From contig NZ_CP042914.1 of assembly GCF_008065135.1 (NCBI RefSeq), forward strand, positions 3,286,001 to 3,350,000: a stretch of 64,000 nucleotides of DNA. Direction: 5' to 3'. Each line of letters begins with the position of its first letter. Position 1 is the first letter of the stretch. This DNA is from Roseimaritima ulvae. GTDB lineage: Bacteria; Planctomycetota; Planctomycetia; Pirellulales; Pirellulaceae. Both the position numbers and the translations under genes were made by a program. The notes beneath the pieces were generated by a model. The model was given only the letters and a program-made list of their open reading frames with translations. It was not told where the DNA came from and ran no database searches. Of this stretch, positions 18,043 through 27,062 are shown piece by piece.

Positions 18043-19830
18043 ATGAAAAGGCTTTGGTTGTTGCCAGCCCTGGTAGCCGCGATGGTTGCCGGAGCAGCCC
18101 AGCAGGTCGACGCCGCATATTGCGGTGCGATCAGCTACGACGGGTGTAGTGGCTGTGGTGGAAGTGTTGTCGCCGATGGTGGCGTGGTCGCTGACGGCGC
18201 GGTAGTCGCTGAAGGTGCCGCAGTCGCCGACGCGGCCCCTGCCGCCGACGGCTCGTACACCGTGATGCGTACGGTTCGCCGTACGGTCATGGAAAAGCGT
18301 CAGGAAACGCGGTACCGCACGCGGTACGAACGCGTCTACGACGAGAAGCAAGTTCAGCGGACTCGGATGGTTCCCGAGCAACGGACTCGCGAAGTCAGCT
18401 ACACGGTCATGAAACCGGTACGCGAAACGCACCAGAAGACGATCAACTACACGGTCATGAAACCCGTGTACGAAACCCGCCAGCGGGTGATCAACTACAC
18501 GGTCAAAAAGCCCGTGTACGAAACGCACCAAAAGACGATCAACTACACGGTCATGAAACCCGTGTACGAAAAGCGTCAACGCGTGATCAACTACACCGTG
18601 CGAGTCCCGCACCGTGAAGTCAAAACGCGTACGATCAACTACACGGTCATGAAACCCGTGCACGAAACTCGTACTCGTACGATCAACTACACCGTGATGA
18701 AGCCTGTTCACGAACAGCGCTCCCGCACGATCAACTACACGGTCTACAACACCGTGAAGGAACAGAAAGTTCGCACCGAAAACTACAGCGTGATGGTTCC
18801 CTACCAGGAAACCAAGACCGTTCAAGTTCGTGGTGGACACTGGGAAACCCGCACCGAAACCGTGCCCGGCCCGATGATTCGTCGGACCGTTCGCGAACCA
18901 GGCTCCTGGAACTACGATCCCAGCACCTGCCGTTGCGTGTACACCCCCGGCTGCTGCCGCGTGATCTGCGAACAGGGTTGCCCCAAGACGATCTGCAAGA
19001 AAGTCTGGGTCCCGACCTGCGAAACCAAGGAAGTCGTCTGCACCAAGTACCGTCGCGAGTGCCGCACTCGTGAAGTGCCTTACACCGTGTGCCGTCGCGT
19101 TCCCGAATGCCGCACCAAGGTTTGCAACTACACCGTTTGCAAAATGGTCCCCGAGTGCCGCACCAAGACCTGCAACTACACCGTTTGCAAAATGGTTCCT
19201 GAGTGCCGTACCAAGACCTGCAACTACACCGTTTGCACCTACACCTGCGAACAGCGTCAGAAAGTTTGCAACTACACCGTCTGCAAGATGGTTCCCGAAT
19301 GCCGCACCAAAGTTTGCAACTACACCACTTGCAAAATGGTCTGCGAGCCTCGCACCAAGACTTGCAACTACACGGTTTGCAAAATGGTTCCTGAATGCCG
19401 TACCAAGGTCTGCAACTACACGACCTGCAAAATGGTTCCCGAGTGCCGTACTCGTACCGAGTGCTACACCGTGTGCCGTAAAGAGTGCTACACCGAAACC
19501 GTGAAAGTGCCTCGCTGCGTCAAAGTCTGCGAGCCCTACACCGTGACGGTTTGCGTTCCCCGCGTCGTTTGCGAACAGGTTCCCGTAACCGTTTGCTGCC
19601 CCGCTCCCGCTTGCTGCGGTGCCCCGGCTTCGGCTTCGGACTGCTGCTGCGGAAACGATGGCTGCAACGGCGGCTGCTGTGGTGAAGCTGCCCCTTGCTG
19701 CGACAGCAGCTGTGGCGGATGTGATCCCTGCTGCCAGCCCCGTCGCAACCGCGTCGGCGGCCTGCTGGACCGCTTGTTCGGCGGTTGCCACCGTGGAAAC
19801 GACTGCTGCGAACCAGCTTGCGGCTGCTAA
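18043..19830 (+). CDS. YTV-repeat cell-wall protein
   Basis: About 595 residues. ATG 18043 is preferred because GGAGAG lies seven bases upstream; ATG 18037 directly touches that site. A signal peptide (MKRLWLLPALVAAMVAGA) is followed by two repeat blocks of period 16. The first has about nine Cys-free units of the form NYTVMKPVYETRQRVI; the second has about nine units of the form NYTVCKMVPECRTKTC. The ends are Cys-rich (CCGEAAPCCDSSCGGCDPCC). YTV repeats are a hallmark of planctomycete cell-envelope proteins, and the regular Cys pairs suggest a disulfide-linked wall. The repeated DNA also produces a long open frame on the other strand, which is a shadow. Confidence 0.93.
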   Translation: MKRLWLLPALVAAMVAGAAQQVDAAYCGAISYDGCSGCGGSVVADGGVVADGAVVAEGAAVADAAPAADGSYTVMRTVRRTVMEKRQETRYRTRYERVYDEKQVQRTRMVPEQRTREVSYTVMKPVRETHQKTINYTVMKPVYETRQRVINYTVKKPVYETHQKTINYTVMKPVYEKRQRVINYTVRVPHREVKTRTINYTVMKPVHETRTRTINYTVMKPVHEQRSRTINYTVYNTVKEQKVRTENYSVMVPYQETKTVQVRGGHWETRTETVPGPMIRRTVREPGSWNYDPSTCRCVYTPGCCRVICEQGCPKTICKKVWVPTCETKEVVCTKYRRECRTREVPYTVCRRVPECRTKVCNYTVCKMVPECRTKTCNYTVCKMVPECRTKTCNYTVCTYTCEQRQKVCNYTVCKMVPECRTKVCNYTTCKMVCEPRTKTCNYTVCKMVPECRTKVCNYTTCKMVPECRTRTECYTVCRKECYTETVKVPRCVKVCEPYTVTVCVPRVVCEQVPVTVCCPAPACCGAPASASDCCCGNDGCNGGCCGEAAPCCDSSCGGCDPCCQPRRNRVGGLLDRLFGGCHRGNDCCEPACGC

Positions 19831-19876
19831 ACAGCGCTCCCTGGATCAGCTTTAAGATCGTTTGAATGCTTCGAAG

Positions 19877-19912
19877 AGGAGGCGAGACCCCACCAGGTTT
19901 CGCCTCCTTTTT
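19877..19912 (+). terminator. Rho-independent terminator of YTV gene
   Basis: AGGAGGCGAGACC and GGTTTCGCCTCCT form a 13-bp stem with one wobble and a short loop, followed by TTTTTCT. It lies 46 bases after the stop codon. Confidence 0.9.
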
Positions 19913-19915
19913 CTA

Positions 19916-20215
19916 TGGTCGTCGTTCGCTCCGCGAACGCAACGTACATTTGATCGCCGTTCGCTCGGGACGTGAAATGTATTAATGCCGGATTCACTTC
20001 ACTCTCCCTCTGGGAGAGTCGAGCGTCAGCGAGGAGAGGGCGACCGCGCCGCTGCAAAAACTATAAAAACCTCACCTCGCTAAGGCTCGACCCTCCTTGG
20101 AAAGGAGGGTGAAGAAAGGGACCCCAAGTTCTAATGTTGCAGTAATACAATCGACGTCCCAAGCGAACGACGACCTTGACGCTGCTTTCGTTGCGTTCGC
20201 GGAGAGACCGACGAT
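19916..20215. repeat. MITE-like dispersed repeat, copy 1
   Basis: A non-coding element of about 300 bases. The core 19997-20114 begins CTTCACTCTCCCTC and ends AGGAGGGTGAAG, so its ends are imperfect inverted repeats, and it is full of internal complementarity. The outer part begins GGTCGTCGTTCGCTCCGCG and ends with the matching CGTTGCGTTCGCGGAG. Closely related copies are at 23314-23572 and, core only, 40311-40424. It has no transposase. Confidence 0.8.
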
Positions 20216-20221
20216 CTTGGT

Positions 20222-20692
20222 CTACAGCTCCGCTACGGCGGCTAGTACGGCCTCGTCGTGGCCGTCCACTCGTACTCGCTTCCAGACCTTGGCGATCCGC
20301 CCCGTGCTGTCGATCAAAAACGTGCTGCGTTGGATGCCCATCGACTTCTTACCGTACATGTTTTTCTCACGCCACGCCCCGTAGGCCTCGCTGACGGCGT
20401 GATCCGGATCGGCTAACAAAGGAAAGTTCAGCTCGTACTTGTCGCGGAACTTTTCATGGCTTTCCACCGTGTCGGGACTGATCCCCAGCACCGCCGCTCC
20501 GGCTTCCTTCAGGTCTTCGCTGCGGTCGCGAAACGCACAGGCCTGCTTGGTGCAGCCCGGGGTGTCGTCGCGAGGATAAAAATACAGCACCACCGGCTGC
20601 CCCTTGTAGTCCGACAGTTTGATCGTCTTGCCGTCGTAGGATTTCAGCCGAAACGCTTTTGCCTTGGTGCCCACTTCCAACCAATCCGCCAT
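20222..20692 (-). CDS. bcp: Thioredoxin-dependent peroxiredoxin, Bcp type
   Basis: 156 residues, the usual length for Bcp/PrxQ. Reduces hydrogen peroxide and organic peroxides with thioredoxin as electron donor, in the cytoplasm. YFYPRDDTPGCTKQACAFRD carries the peroxidatic Cys47 and the resolving Cys52 five residues on, as in E. coli Bcp; the active-site Thr and Pro are present and VRVDGHDE matches the C-terminal loop. It is a single leftward gene whose end touches the dispersed repeat. Confidence 0.95.
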   Translation of the reverse strand: MADWLEVGTKAKAFRLKSYDGKTIKLSDYKGQPVVLYFYPRDDTPGCTKQACAFRDRSEDLKEAGAAVLGISPDTVESHEKFRDKYELNFPLLADPDHAVSEAYGAWREKNMYGKKSMGIQRSTFLIDSTGRIAKVWKRVRVDGHDEAVLAAVAEL

Positions 20693-20868
20693 TTCACGAA
20701 CCTCTACGTTTATTAGTTGTCGTTATATCAGGGAGGCAGCGAGGGTTCTCGCTGCCCTGCACGTTAGCGTGTTGGGGGCTGATTCCAAGGTGCCGTGACA
20801 GAAACGGCCTGGGCGTTAGAATGAGGCCCCCTCCCACCCGTCTGTTTTTAATACTGCTGCGGAAACAA

Positions 20869-21333
20869 GTGACCGACACTCCTGATCAACCCGACTCGCC
20901 TGAAACGCCCGAATCGCCTGAATCGCCAAAGTCCATGCGCCCTCACGGGACCGAGCGGAGCCTGGAGCTGGCTACCGCAGCCGCTAAGGTGGCCCTCGAC
21001 AATCGCGGCCAGGACGTGACGGTTTTGGACGTTTGCAAACAAACCGCCCTGTTCGATTACTTTGTGATCGCTACCGGCACCAGCCGCCGACAGCTGCACG
21101 CGATCAGCGAAGAAATCGACGATGTGCTGGAAAAACAGCTGAATGACCAGCGGTTGGGGATCGAGGGCTATGACGAAAGCCGCTGGATCGTGCTCGACTA
21201 TGGCAACGTGGTGATCCACCTGTTCGACGAAGAAACTCGCTCCTATTACGACCTTGAATCGCTATGGGCCGACGCGACGCCGGTACCGCTGGCCGAACTC
21301 GGGCTGCACGACCCCTCGCAGGAGGGTGAGTGA
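20869..21333 (+). CDS. rsfS: Ribosomal silencing factor RsfS
   Basis: RsfS binds ribosomal protein uL14 and blocks subunit joining when nutrients are short. The family core spans about residues 27-140 (ALFDYFVIATGTSRRQLHAI, WIVLDYGNVVIHLFDEETR, YYDLESLW). Start is uncertain: GTG 20869 has GGAAA seven bases upstream and is given; ATG 20821 in the same frame is an alternative. A low-complexity SPETPESPESPKS leader precedes the core. Three bases separate it from argS, so they are likely one operon. Confidence 0.9.
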   Translation: MTDTPDQPDSPETPESPESPKSMRPHGTERSLELATAAAKVALDNRGQDVTVLDVCKQTALFDYFVIATGTSRRQLHAISEEIDDVLEKQLNDQRLGIEGYDESRWIVLDYGNVVIHLFDEETRSYYDLESLWADATPVPLAELGLHDPSQEGE

Positions 21334-21336
21334 GCG

Positions 21337-23313
21337 ATGCAGATTTCGACGCTGCTGAAACAGCGATTGGCCACTGCGCTGTCCAAGTTGACCGACGACA
21401 CGGACGAACTGGCCCAAATGGTTCGGACCACGCAGGATCCCCGCTTCGGCGACTACCAAGCCAATTGTGCGATGCCGCTGAAGCAACGCCTGGGGCAACC
21501 GCCACGGCAGATCGCCGAACAGATCATTGAGCACCTCGACGTTGGCGATATTTGTGAGCCGCCCGAGATCGCCGGTCCCGGCTTCATCAACTTTCGTCTC
21601 CGCCAGGATTGGCTGGCCAAGTCCACCACGGCCCTGCTCTCGGACGACCGATTGGGCGTCGACGCGCCGGCTTCGCCGCGCACCCTGCTGATTGATTTCT
21701 CTTCGCCGAACGTTGCCAAGCCGATGCACGTCGGGCACATCCGCTCGACCGTCATCGGCGACGCCCTGACCCGCACCTTCCGGTTTCTCGGCCACAACGT
21801 GATCACCGATAATCATCTCGGCGACTGGGGCACGCAGTTCGGGATGATCATCTACGGCTACAAACATTTCGTCGATCAGGCGGCCTTCGAAGCCGGTCCG
21901 GTCGCCGAACTGGTGCGTTTGTACCGCATCGTCAACAGCTTGATCGACTACCACAACGCCGTGGCGGAACTTTCGCACGCTCAAGCTTCGGCGACGCTGC
22001 TCCGCAAGGAAGCCGACGCGGCAGCGGAAATGGCTCAGGAAATGGCCGCTAAGCCGCAAGCGAAAAAACTCAAAAAAGCTGCCGACAGCGCGGCCCGCAA
22101 AGCGACCGCGGCCGCCGCACAGGTCCGCTCACTGCAAGCCAAAATCGACGCCGTCGAAGCCGACCCCCAACTCGCCGGGCGGGCTGCCGAGCACCCCGGC
22201 ATCGCCAACGCCGTGCTGACCGAGACCGCCAAGCTGCATCAGGGCGATGCCGAAAACCGTCAGCTCTGGGATCGCTTTCTGCCCCACTGCAAGGACGAAA
22301 TCAATCGCGTCTATCAGCGGCTAAATATCGAATTTGATCACACCCTGGGCGAAAGCTTTTACCATCCCATGCTGGCCGACGTGGTTGATGAATTAAAGCA
22401 AGCCGGTCTGGCACGTGACAGCGAAGGCGCGGTGTGCGTGTTCTTGCCACAGTTCGACGCCCCCATGATCGTGCAGAAAAAAGACGGGGCCTTCCTGTAC
22501 GGGACCACCGACCTGGCCACGCTGAAGTATCGCGACGAACAGTTCAAGCCCGACGAGATCCTGTACGTCGTCGATTCCCGGCAAAGCGACCACTTTGAAA
22601 AACTGTTCGCCATCGCCCCGCAAATGGGCTTGGGACACATCACGCTGCGGCACGTCAATTTCGGGACCGTGCTGGGCGAAGACGGTAAGCCGCTGAAGAC
22701 CCGCTCCGGCGCCAACGCTGGTTTGGAAGGGCTGCTGGACGATGCCGTCGCGGCGGCGATGGACGCCGTCTGTGATCCGCAGCGAACGGCCAAACTGGAT
22801 CCTCCGTTAAGCGAAACGGAACGGCAGCGAATTGCCAGTGTGATCGGGCACGGTGCCATCAAGTATGCCGACCTGGCGCATCACCGCACCAGCGACTACC
22901 GCTTCAGCTTGAAAAAGATGGTCGCCCTGGAAGGCAATACGATCGCTTACCTGCAGTACGCCTACGCCCGTACCCAAGGCATTCTGCGGGTGGGTGGCAG
23001 CAGCGAACAAGCGGTCTGTGAAGCCGCCGCGGAGATCCAGCCCATCGAGCCTGCGGAGCGAGCGCTCTGCGTGGCGCTGTTGCGGTTTCCCGAAGCCCTG
23101 CAGCAGGTGGCCGACGATTACGCGCCCAGCGCTCTGGTCGATTACCTCTACGACACCGCCCGCAAGTACATGGTGTTCAACGACAATTGCCATGTCTGGA
23201 AAGCGGAAGACGAGCAGACCAAGGCGTCGCGGTTGTCCCTGGTCGTGGCCACCAATCGCATCATCCGCGGCGGCCTATCGCTGCTAGGCATCGAAGTCGT
23301 CGACCGCATGTAA
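21337..23313 (+). CDS. argS: Arginyl-tRNA synthetase
   Basis: Charges tRNA-Arg. 658 residues, longer than the common 550-590. An N-terminal Add1 domain is followed by the class I catalytic domain with HVGH at 131-134, HLGDWGTQFG, and LKTRSG where other class I enzymes have KMSKS (ArgS often lacks that motif); the C-terminal DALR domain includes YLQYAYARTQGI. A charged, Ala/Lys-rich helical insertion lies at about residues 208-290, which accounts for the extra length. AGGAGG stands 12 bases before the ATG. The gene follows rsfS. Confidence 0.97.
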   Translation: MQISTLLKQRLATALSKLTDDTDELAQMVRTTQDPRFGDYQANCAMPLKQRLGQPPRQIAEQIIEHLDVGDICEPPEIAGPGFINFRLRQDWLAKSTTALLSDDRLGVDAPASPRTLLIDFSSPNVAKPMHVGHIRSTVIGDALTRTFRFLGHNVITDNHLGDWGTQFGMIIYGYKHFVDQAAFEAGPVAELVRLYRIVNSLIDYHNAVAELSHAQASATLLRKEADAAAEMAQEMAAKPQAKKLKKAADSAARKATAAAAQVRSLQAKIDAVEADPQLAGRAAEHPGIANAVLTETAKLHQGDAENRQLWDRFLPHCKDEINRVYQRLNIEFDHTLGESFYHPMLADVVDELKQAGLARDSEGAVCVFLPQFDAPMIVQKKDGAFLYGTTDLATLKYRDEQFKPDEILYVVDSRQSDHFEKLFAIAPQMGLGHITLRHVNFGTVLGEDGKPLKTRSGANAGLEGLLDDAVAAAMDAVCDPQRTAKLDPPLSETERQRIASVIGHGAIKYADLAHHRTSDYRFSLKKMVALEGNTIAYLQYAYARTQGILRVGGSSEQAVCEAAAEIQPIEPAERALCVALLRFPEALQQVADDYAPSALVDYLYDTARKYMVFNDNCHVWKAEDEQTKASRLSLVVATNRIIRGGLSLLGIEVVDRM

Positions 23314-23572
23314 TGGTCGTCGTTCGCTCCGCGAACGCAACGTAACGCAACGCAAGGTCGTCTTTCGCTCGGGACGTGAAGTGTGTTAATGCCGGATTCA
23401 CTTCACTCTCCCTCTGGGAGAGTCGAGCGTCAGCGAGGAGAGGGCGACCGCGCCGCTGCAAAAGAACCTCCCCTCGCTAAGGCTCGACCCTCCTTAAAAA
23501 GGAGGGTGAAGCAAGCGGCCCCAAGGTCCAATGCTGCAGTAATACCTTTCACGTCCCCCGCCAACGCAACGC
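23314..23572. repeat. MITE-like dispersed repeat, copy 2
   Basis: Begins one base after the argS stop codon with the same GGTCGTCGTTCGCTCCGCG as copy 1 and shares the core (23401-23511), differing by small indels and a spread of base changes. It ends next to the stop codon of the convergent thioredoxin-like gene, so it fills the whole gap and could end both transcripts. Confidence 0.8.
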
Positions 23573-23574
23573 TG

Positions 23575-24963
23575 TTACCGCTTCGTCGCGTTGGCTTCCA
23601 TGGCGGCTTGCCGCGTGATGTCCATGGCCGAGCGGGTGTAGCGAGCGTGTTCGCGATTGAAGTGGTTCATGGTCTCTTCGTTGGCGAAGAAGAACATGCG
23701 GTTGAACTCTGGGTCGGTCACGCCCCATTCACGGCTGCCCTGGACGAGCCGTCGTTCTTCGAAGAACAGCACCACGTCCATGCCGTTCATCACCGGGGTG
23801 TAAACTTCGGGATCCTGGCGGAACTTGTCCATCGCTTCAGGCGATGAGAATAGGTACAGCTGGCCCAAGTGAATCAGGCCGTTTTGAGGATCGCCGGCGA
23901 CCCATTCGCCCTGGTCCAAGACGGCGACCGGGCAGTAACCCTGCATGGCCAGCGGTGGCGGCTGATGGGCGTTGGCCGCAGCCAGGTCCGCTTCGGCTTG
24001 TTTCGGCGCGGCGAGCTCGGGCGCGGCGTTTTCGGGGGCTGCAAATTCGGGGGCGGCGGGCTGCGGTGCGGCGATCTGTGCGGGTTGCTGCAGCATCATG
24101 CCCTCAGTCCGGTGGCCCACGGTTTGAGCCGGTACGCCCGATGGCATGGATGGCGGCATCGCAAATCCGCCGCCAGCGGGCGCTGCGGCTGGGGCCGCGG
24201 CGAGGTTCCCCATGGGCAGCGACAGCTGAGCGGCTGAGGGTCCGGCCGGCGACGGGGCGGCTGTGTGAGGAGCCGCTGGTGCTGGGGCGGTCGGAGCCGG
24301 TGCGGCAGCGAAGCCGCTATGCGCGGGCAGAGTCGGGGCTTGGGGAGCGTACGGGTTGGTTTGGGCCGGACGCTGGGTTTGCATGGCAAACTGATTGATC
24401 TGCGGAGCCGGTCCGCCGTGGGGAGCCATATTCGCGTAGGGCGTGGCGGCGGGGTAGGTAGCGTTGGCCGGGGCGGCTGCCTGGGGCATCGTCGCAGCGG
24501 CGGGGTTGCCGGCGATCTGAGTGCCGGCGGCCGCGGGGTGCATGGGCTGTGCGGATGCGGGAGCTTGCCCGGAGTAGCGGGCCAGCATGCCGACGTACTC
24601 GGTCGTCGCTTGGGGGCTGACGCCGTGAGCCAGCACGGTGCCATCGGTCGACACGATCACGTCGGTGGGAAAGCGGCTGACTTTGAAGGTTTTGGCGAGC
24701 GTGGGATTTTTGCCGGCATGGATTTTGACCGGCACATAATGGGGGCCGATCGCGGCGGCCAGCTGCGGCGATTGGAAAGCGCCGTCTTCCAGCTTGTCGC
24801 ACCAGTGGCAATTATCGGTGTAGAAGTGCAGCAGTAGCAGTTTGCCCTGCTGCTCGGCCTGTTGGTGAGCCGCTCGCAGGTCTTCGTTCCAGGGGATTTC
24901 CGCCCGGACCGAGGGTGCGGAGAGCAACAGGAAACCGGCAATTGTCAGAATCGTAGATCGCAT
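23575..24963 (-). CDS. Secreted thioredoxin-fold protein with C-terminal YHS-like domain
   Basis: 462 residues with a signal peptide (MRSTILTIAGFLLLSAPSVRA). Residues 25-135 are a thioredoxin-like domain with the redox motif CHWC in YTDNCHWCDKLEDGAF and a cis-Pro context RFPTDVIV. Residues 140-335 are a long Ala/Pro linker, probably unstructured. Residues 340-450 look like a YHS-type metal-binding domain (MQGYCPVAVLDQGEWV, LYLFSSPEAMDKFRQDPEVY). Thus it may handle a metal or a thiol in the periplasm. The combination is known to me only from planctomycetes. It is a single leftward gene. Confidence 0.85.
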   Translation of the reverse strand: MRSTILTIAGFLLLSAPSVRAEIPWNEDLRAAHQQAEQQGKLLLLHFYTDNCHWCDKLEDGAFQSPQLAAAIGPHYVPVKIHAGKNPTLAKTFKVSRFPTDVIVSTDGTVLAHGVSPQATTEYVGMLARYSGQAPASAQPMHPAAAGTQIAGNPAAATMPQAAAPANATYPAATPYANMAPHGGPAPQINQFAMQTQRPAQTNPYAPQAPTLPAHSGFAAAPAPTAPAPAAPHTAAPSPAGPSAAQLSLPMGNLAAAPAAAPAGGGFAMPPSMPSGVPAQTVGHRTEGMMLQQPAQIAAPQPAAPEFAAPENAAPELAAPKQAEADLAAANAHQPPPLAMQGYCPVAVLDQGEWVAGDPQNGLIHLGQLYLFSSPEAMDKFRQDPEVYTPVMNGMDVVLFFEERRLVQGSREWGVTDPEFNRMFFFANEETMNHFNREHARYTRSAMDITRQAAMEANATKR

Positions 24964-25098
24964 TGCGATCCCTCGCGTGCTAGTTATATGGTTTGTCCGC
25001 CCTGGGGAACGGACGTGGTTCGTCGTATAGATCGGCTGTAACGAATCTAGGGCTATAGCGGAAGTTGGAAGTCAGGCAAACTTTTCCGGCTGATTGAG

Positions 25099-25126
25099 TT
25101 GATCGGGGGCCGGCTTAGCCTATAAT
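25099..25126 (+). promoter_or_regulatory. Sigma-70 promoter of rho
   Basis: TTGATC at 25099-25104 and a perfect TATAAT at 25121-25126 with a 16-base spacer. It is the clearest promoter in the window, and it implies a leader of about 465 bases before the rho start codon. Confidence 0.65.
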
Positions 25127-25600
25127 TGCAGATAGTCCGGATCGGTATTGACACGCCGGCAACGGGACGTATATTTGGTAGCAAATCAATAAGGAATCTT
25201 ACTTTTCCACCAACTTGCGTGGAATTCCTGCATCGGACCCCCTATTTGTCCGGTCCTGGGTATGGAACCCAGATCAGCACAACTCACCTCCGGAAGAGGT
25301 CGGTTTGGCTGAACCGGTTTAGACGGGTGCGGGTTAGTTGCAGACGCCTTACAACGGATGACTGGCCGCTTTTCGGCGGCACACCGAATCCTCCAGGGAT
25401 CGGTGATCCACACAGAAGCCATCGTTTACGGGATTTGAAAGCGTCAAGTTTGCCGCTGGCGTATTCAAATTGTTTTTACTTGCAATCTACCTTTCTGGCG
25501 GCATTTCTTTGTTTCCGCGTTGGTGGCCGCCGCTTTAAGAGGGCGGAAAGCCATTGTCGAATTGCGTTCGGCATTCCTACCACGCGTCTTTGGATGACTA
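25127..25600 (+). promoter_or_regulatory. Long leader of rho, possible autoregulatory region
   Basis: No gene here is convincing: an open frame from 25126 overlaps the rho start in another frame and has no domain. The leader contains a short hairpin GCCGC-TTTTC-GGCGGC near 25366-25381. In other bacteria Rho limits its own synthesis by terminating within its leader, and this length would allow that; no direct evidence. Confidence 0.4.
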
Positions 25601-26911
25601 ATGGCTAAGAAAAAACGGACCTATCGGGGCCGCGGCGGTTCAGGCGGCGGCGGGAATAACAATTCCAACAACGGCAGCGGCCCTCCGCGCTCGCGACGAC
25701 GTCGTCGTGGCGGTGGCGGCGGCGGTGGTGGAGGAGGCGGGGAAGGTGACGGCGGTTCGCCCATCGATAACGATGCCCCGCTGACCGAAGGCCAAGGGAT
25801 TCTCGAATTGCATCCCAACGGCTACGGCTTCCTCCGCAGCGCCGACAATAACTACTCCCGCGAACGCAGCGATCCCTTTGTGCCGGGCACAATGATCGAA
25901 AAATTTGGGCTTCGCGAAGGTGTGCTGATCCAAGGCATGGTCCAGGAGGCTCGCCGCCAACAGGGGCCGCGGATCCGCGAAATCACCTCGATCGACGGCA
26001 AAGCCCCCGAGGAATACCTGGATGTCAAAGATTTCGATTCCTTGACCGCGGAAAATCCGGATGAATGGCTGCGACTGGAAGTTGGTCGCCAGCCGATCAC
26101 CAACCGCGTCATCGACCTGCTGGCGCCGCTGGGCAAGGGCCAACGAGCCCTGATCGTGGCCCCGCCCCGCAGCGGCAAAACCGTGATGCTGCAGAACATC
26201 AGCCAAGGCATCACCCAAAACCATCCGGACGTCAAACTGATCGTACTGCTGATCGACGAACGTCCCGAAGAAGTCACCGACATGCGCCGCAACGTGCCCG
26301 GCGGCGAAGTCATCGCCAGCAGCCTGGACATGGATGTGGAAAGCCACGTGCGGCTCAGTCAACTGGTGATCGCCCGCGCCAAACGTTTGGCGGAAATGGG
26401 TCAAGATGTGTTCGTGCTGCTCGACTCGATCACCCGCCTGGCTCGCGCCTTTAATAAATGGGTCGGCCGCGGCGGACGTGGCGGAGCGACGATGTCCGGC
26501 GGTTTGGACATCAAAGCTATGGACATCCCCAAGAAATTGTTCGCCACCGCGCGGTCCTTCCAGGAAGGCGGCTCGTTGACGATCGTCGGTACGGCCTTGG
26601 TCGATACCAACAGCCGGATGGACGAAGCGATTTTCCAAGAGTTCAAAGGCACGGGCAACATGGAAGTCGTGCTCGACCGCCGACTGGCCGATCGCCGCGT
26701 CTGGCCCTCGATCGATATTTCGCAAAGCGGTACGCGGCGCGAGGAATTGTTGCACGACGAAGAGACCTACGAAGCGGTCACGATGCTGCGGCGAACGCTC
26801 AGCTCGATGCATCCCTGCGACGCCATGGAGCAGCTGACGACGCAGCTGGGACGATTCGAAAGCAACGAAGAGTTCATCAAATTGATCAGTGGCGCAAAAC
26901 TCACAAATTGA
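25601..26911 (+). CDS. rho: Transcription termination factor Rho
   Basis: Hexameric RNA helicase that ends transcription. Residues 1-60 are a Gly/Arg/Asn-rich low-complexity extension with RRRRGG and a Gly run. The RNA-binding cold-shock domain follows (EGQGILELHPNGYGFLR), then the ATPase with Walker A APPRSGKTVMLQ, Walker B VFVLLDSITRLARA, the Q/R loops and the C-terminal GTGNMEVVLDR, all conserved. Length 436 is normal. The extension is typical for deep-branching lineages and could increase RNA affinity. ATG 25601. Confidence 0.97.
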   Translation: MAKKKRTYRGRGGSGGGGNNNSNNGSGPPRSRRRRRGGGGGGGGGGGEGDGGSPIDNDAPLTEGQGILELHPNGYGFLRSADNNYSRERSDPFVPGTMIEKFGLREGVLIQGMVQEARRQQGPRIREITSIDGKAPEEYLDVKDFDSLTAENPDEWLRLEVGRQPITNRVIDLLAPLGKGQRALIVAPPRSGKTVMLQNISQGITQNHPDVKLIVLLIDERPEEVTDMRRNVPGGEVIASSLDMDVESHVRLSQLVIARAKRLAEMGQDVFVLLDSITRLARAFNKWVGRGGRGGATMSGGLDIKAMDIPKKLFATARSFQEGGSLTIVGTALVDTNSRMDEAIFQEFKGTGNMEVVLDRRLADRRVWPSIDISQSGTRREELLHDEETYEAVTMLRRTLSSMHPCDAMEQLTTQLGRFESNEEFIKLISGAKLTN

Positions 26912-26973
26912 CCGCGGCGCTGACTTTACGAGGCAAGCCATAGGTAGTTACACTACCGACTGATTTGCCACTC

Positions 26974-27056
26974 GGAGGATAAGCGAATTGGTGAGCGGCC
27001 TCACTGGAACTGAGGTACCCCGCAAGGGGCTGCGGGTTCGAGTCCCGTGTCCTCCG
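26974..27056 (+). tRNA. tRNA-Ser(GGA), left attachment site of the prophage
   Basis: 83-nt class II tRNA: acceptor GGAGGAT/GTCCTCC with a final G-U pair and discriminator G, anticodon stem CCTCA/TGAGG with loop CTGGAAC (anticodon GGA, reads UCC), long variable arm CCCC-GCAA-GGGG, and T arm GCGGG-TTCGAGT-CCCGT. CCA is not encoded. The integrase gene begins seven bases after it in convergent orientation. The D arm is poorly paired, so exact ends may shift by a base. Confidence 0.9.
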
Positions 27057-27062
27057 CTATTT

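Noticed and set aside
18409-19480. CRISPR-like regular repeats
   Set aside because: The 48-base period is the coding repeat of the YTV protein; there are no spacers and no cas genes.
18025-19791. 588-codon open frame opposite the YTV gene
   Set aside because: The repeated codons of the YTV gene keep the opposite strand free of stops; its protein is a low-complexity repeat (NHFANGVV) with no ribosome site.
25126-25608. 160-codon open frame before rho
   Set aside because: Overlaps the rho start in another frame, has an unusual composition and no domain; taken as leader.
25640-26941. 433-codon open frame opposite rho
   Set aside because: A high-GC shadow of rho, with no domain.
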